Positions 61,285 through 64,000 of a DNA stretch of 64,000 nt are shown here, piece by piece (position 1 is the stretch's first letter; every line of letters begins with the position of its first letter). The stretch covers positions 3,162,001-3,226,000 of the forward strand of contig NZ_CP126095.1 of NCBI RefSeq assembly GCF_030123105.1, written 5' to 3'. The translations under genes were made by a program, and so were the position numbers. The notes under the pieces were generated by a model. That model was not told the origin of the DNA. It saw nothing but the letters and a program-made list of their open reading frames with translations, and ran no database searches. The stretch comes from Paenibacillus sp. G2S3. GTDB taxonomy: Bacteria > Bacillota > Bacilli > Paenibacillales > Paenibacillaceae.

Positions 61285-63669
61285 ATGAATGAAAAATTTA
61301 CAGATTACGCCGATACAGGATATTCTATCGCAGAGCAGAAGGCGGCTCAGTATTTTGCAGCTCTTCGTGAACAGTTCAAAGAAAAAACTTATGTGTCTAC
61401 CTTGAAAGAAGATTTTCAGTTGTGGAAGAAAAACCATATTCATCGTCGTTCATGGTTGTCCTTTTTATCAAGAGGGAAAAGGAAACCTGATTCTCAGGAT
61501 TATCATAGATATCTAGGATGGCTGAATCAAACTGGTAAATTGGATGATTATTTGGATCGAAGTGTTTCTTATCTTTATATGAGAGATCTGGGGCAAGCAT
61601 TGGATTCACCTAACACACAGGTCCGGATCAAGCGTATGGTTGCCGACATTAGAAATCAGATGATTCATCCAGGCTCGACAAATGCGGGGGATCAATCAGA
61701 TTTCATGAGTTTCACGGGGATTTATCGTTGGGCTCAGAAGGAAGGCGTTGAAACGGCCACGATTTGGGTGATAGACAAACTGAAGCAGGTATCAGCACAT
61801 CTCCCGAAGGAAATGAATCCCGAGCAAGCGCAGCGTAAATTGATCAAGATCATAGTTGGAGTGATTCTCCATGTGATGGAAGAGATGGACGATGATGTGC
61901 CACGTGTGGAGCGTTCCAATAGAATTGGGGAAGCCATTAGACTTGGTTATTCATATGGCCTAACTTATCCATTCATTGATGATCTCCTTGATTCCAGTGT
62001 CTTAACCGACCAAGAGAAAGAACAGTATTCTAAGATGATACGCATCGCGATCCTTAATAGAGTTGTGCCAGAGATGGGAGAATGGTCCGGAGAGAACATG
62101 CCGTTCATTCAATTTGTACATTCGGAGCTCAAGGAGGCTTTTGAATACATCCGAGGGTATCAGCGGGAAGAAATGCAGGATGCATTTTTCGAGCAGTCCT
62201 TTGTATTTTTTCATTCTCAGGAGTTGGATCGAATCAAGGATCTTTCTAACCCTGATTATAGTAATGAAGAGCTTTTTATACCCATCATTTTAAAATCCTC
62301 TTCTTCCCGTTTAATTGTCCGATCCGTAATTAGTGCTCCAGCAGATGACGGATTTGATCAACGTACCTTTTTCTATGGGTTATATAATCAATTGGCTGAT
62401 GATTTTGCGGATATGTTTGACGATATGAAAGCGGGAGCGGTAACCCCCTATACTTATTATTTGCAATACCGTAGTCAACGTACAGATCTGATCAATCCTT
62501 TTGAATTATACTGGACGGTCATTTCCCATTTAATACACACCGTGTATCGCTCTGATCCTAAAACCCGTGAAGTAATATTAGATCGCGCCATTAATGGCCT
62601 CAAGCGATGTAAAGAACGTGTAGGAATTGAAAAGTATAAAGAAATCATGGAGATTTTTGCTTCTGGTCAACCAGCATTTAATCGGCTTGTTCAGCAGATG
62701 GTGCAAAAAGCGGACGATGTGGATTTTTTCGATAAACTGCTTCGGGATCAGTTGCTTTTGAATCTAAAAAACAGCAAGAAGGAAAAAGCGGAATTTCGAG
62801 ATACGATCCAAAAGGTCCGCGATCAAATCAATAAACAATTGTTGATAGCCAAGTCAGACGGGACGCCAGAAATGAAAGAGTTGCTTATTGATGCGGCTAA
62901 TTATAGTCTAGCAGGCGACGGCAAACGAATAAGACCAATATTGACATGGGTCATGGGTGTTAACGAATATAGTCTAGATGCATCGGCAATTGTGCCGCTT
63001 CTGAGATCTTTGGAATATATGCATACTGCTTCTCTAATCTTCGATGATCTTCCGTCCCAGGATAATGCCTCTACTCGAAGAGGTCGTGCAACTCTGCACG
63101 AAGTGTATAATAGCTCAACGGCGGAATTAACCGGTTTGTTTCTGATTCAGAAGTCGATTGAGGAACAAGCGTCACTTCATTCTTTTGATGCAAAAGCTGT
63201 CCTTGCCTTGATGCAATATTCAGCCCAAAAAGCAGAAGATACATGTATGGGTCAGGCGATGGATTTGAATTCTAAGGGGAAAACGTTGACGCTAGAGCAA
63301 TTAAATATGATTTGTTTTTATAAGACTGGAATTGCATTTGAAGCTTCACTAGTGATGCCAGCGATTCTGGCTCAGGTTAAGGAATCTGAAGTTCTGGCTT
63401 TGAAAAAATTTGCCTATCATGCGGGGATTGCCTTTCAGATTAAAGATGATTTGCTTGATTTGGAAGGGGATCATCATTTACTAGGTAAGCCGATAGGGCA
63501 GGATGTGGAGAATAACAATTCAACGTTTGTATCGATCCTTGGTCCAGACGGTGCGCGAAAAGAGATGTGGGAGCACTACTGTCTCGCCATGGAAGCGTTG
63601 AAGGAGATCCCTCGTAATATTGCTTTTCTGAAACATTTATTGAACTACATGATTAATCGAAATCGATAA
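61285..63669 (+). CDS. Two-domain isoprenoid synthase: C-terminal prenyl diphosphate synthase fused to a second Asp-rich domain
   Basis: 794 residues. The C-terminal third (about 520-794) is a bacterial FPP/GGPP-synthase-like polyprenyl synthetase: substrate Lys/Arg in AGDGKRIRPIL, first Asp-rich motif DDLPSQD (587-593) followed by NASTRRGRAT, and second motif KDDLLDLEGD (Asp721, 722, 725). The N-terminal part (about 1-500) is helical and has no close family I can name, but it also carries two Asp-rich motifs: IDDLLDSS (Asp232, 233, 236) and ADDFADMFDD (Asp372-380), placed like those of class I isoprenoid synthases. A plausible reading is a chimeric prenyltransferase-terpene synthase; a duplicated regulatory domain is the alternative. 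ATG 61285 follows TTGAGGTCATC. Own terminator. Confidence 0.75.
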   Translation: MNEKFTDYADTGYSIAEQKAAQYFAALREQFKEKTYVSTLKEDFQLWKKNHIHRRSWLSFLSRGKRKPDSQDYHRYLGWLNQTGKLDDYLDRSVSYLYMRDLGQALDSPNTQVRIKRMVADIRNQMIHPGSTNAGDQSDFMSFTGIYRWAQKEGVETATIWVIDKLKQVSAHLPKEMNPEQAQRKLIKIIVGVILHVMEEMDDDVPRVERSNRIGEAIRLGYSYGLTYPFIDDLLDSSVLTDQEKEQYSKMIRIAILNRVVPEMGEWSGENMPFIQFVHSELKEAFEYIRGYQREEMQDAFFEQSFVFFHSQELDRIKDLSNPDYSNEELFIPIILKSSSSRLIVRSVISAPADDGFDQRTFFYGLYNQLADDFADMFDDMKAGAVTPYTYYLQYRSQRTDLINPFELYWTVISHLIHTVYRSDPKTREVILDRAINGLKRCKERVGIEKYKEIMEIFASGQPAFNRLVQQMVQKADDVDFFDKLLRDQLLLNLKNSKKEKAEFRDTIQKVRDQINKQLLIAKSDGTPEMKELLIDAANYSLAGDGKRIRPILTWVMGVNEYSLDASAIVPLLRSLEYMHTASLIFDDLPSQDNASTRRGRATLHEVYNSSTAELTGLFLIQKSIEEQASLHSFDAKAVLALMQYSAQKAEDTCMGQAMDLNSKGKTLTLEQLNMICFYKTGIAFEASLVMPAILAQVKESEVLALKKFAYHAGIAFQIKDDLLDLEGDHHLLGKPIGQDVENNNSTFVSILGPDGARKEMWEHYCLAMEALKEIPRNIAFLKHLLNYMINRNR

Positions 63670-63681
63670 TTGATTATAGAG

Positions 63682-63712
63682 AGTGTTGGCATATTGCCAG
63701 CACTTTTTTTTA
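63682..63712 (+). terminator. Rho-independent terminator
   Basis: AGTGTTGGCA (63682-63691) / TGCCAGCACT (63695-63704) with one G-U pair, then T8. Confidence 0.88.
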
Positions 63713-63815
63713 TATTTCTTATAATTTCCCTTCCAAATAATTAATTGAATTTTATTGTTCATAATCGAAATTGCGTGTATGATGAAGTTGGAAATAGATA
63801 AAGGAGGTGTAACTT

Positions 63816-64000
63816 GTGAAGCTAGGAATTTTCTCAAAAGTATACTTGAACTATGAACTGGAGATCGCCTTACACAAAATCAAAGCTCAAGGCATGAGCA
63901 CCGTTCAATTCAATTTTTCTAACGTGGGGTTGGCGAGTTTACCTAAAGAAATTAGTCAGGAGATTATCCTTCAGATCAAAGAAGCCACCATACGTAGTGG
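63816..64000 (+). CDS. Sugar phosphate isomerase/epimerase-like protein, 3' end outside window
   Basis: GTG 63816 preceded by a perfect AAAGGAGGTG. The first 61 residues (KLGIFSKVYLNYELEIALHKI, then QGMSTVQFNFSNVGLASLP) look like the first strand and helix of a xylose-isomerase-like TIM barrel (IolE/IolI-type). Partial, so the assignment is tentative. Confidence 0.6.
   Translation, partial: MKLGIFSKVYLNYELEIALHKIKAQGMSTVQFNFSNVGLASLPKEISQEIILQIKEATIRS

Overview
The window looks like a chromosomal segment of a low-to-moderate-GC, endospore-forming Firmicute, most likely Paenibacillus or a close relative. The evidence is strong AAGGAGG-type ribosome binding sites, many TTG/GTG starts, dense rho-independent terminators, a SleB-type spore cortex hydrolase, a canonical T-box leader, a coproporphyrinogen oxidase of the Gram-positive type, and a very large alpha-1,3-glucanase whose domain order is that of Paenibacillus/Bacillus circulans GH87 enzymes. 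No rRNA, tRNA, CRISPR array or prophage was seen. The genus call is inference.

Layout. 1-4.6 kb: the end of a ClC-type chloride transporter gene, then a promoter, a 28-codon leader ORF and two tandem terminators ahead of an ABC-F protein and an MFS exporter (drug-resistance-like cassette). 4.6-8.7 kb: an ECF sigma gene broken by one in-frame TAA, its intact anti-sigma partner, a small helical protein and a heavily decayed DUF4265-like gene. 8.7-20 kb: alanyl-tRNA editing protein, stalk-domain protein, deacetylase, a two-gene ABC exporter whose first gene is broken by TAA, LysR/MFS divergent pair, Nudix, paired small DMT transporters and a HesB-like protein. 20-28.6 kb: PadR/DUF2812 operon with a palindromic operator, methyltransferase, GNAT, and a two-component system next to an ABC/FtsX exporter whose promoter carries 11-bp-spaced direct repeats. 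28.6-36.5 kb: hemY, CD3324-family gene, a complete IS3-family element inserted in the loop of a terminator, TetR, dehydrogenase, two GNATs, an orphan T-box and sleB.

36.6-48.4 kb: ydhK (broken by TAA), two APH-like kinases, Nudix, an OatA-like acyltransferase, P-loop kinase, YfmM-type ABC-F, a beta-lactamase-fold lipoprotein, GNAT, and a TetR/SMR/SMR efflux operon with a palindrome in its promoter. 48.4-52.6 kb: the GH87 glucanase behind a cre-like site. 52.7-56.4 kb: alpha/beta hydrolase, DGPF protein and ECF42-type sigma factor, DUF1801, lipoprotein. 56.4-61.1 kb: MarR/DHA2 efflux pair sharing a perfect palindrome, LuxR regulator, saccharopine-dehydrogenase-like gene with a Fur-box-like promoter. 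61.2-64 kb: an unusual 794-residue protein with two sets of class I isoprenoid-synthase Asp-rich motifs, then the start of a sugar-phosphate isomerase/epimerase-like gene.

The recurring themes are small regulator-plus-exporter modules, and several otherwise intact genes that are each interrupted by a single in-frame TAA. The items most worth follow-up are the orphan T-box, the two-domain isoprenoid synthase, the attenuated ABC-F/MFS cassette, the IS in a terminator loop and the TAA series.
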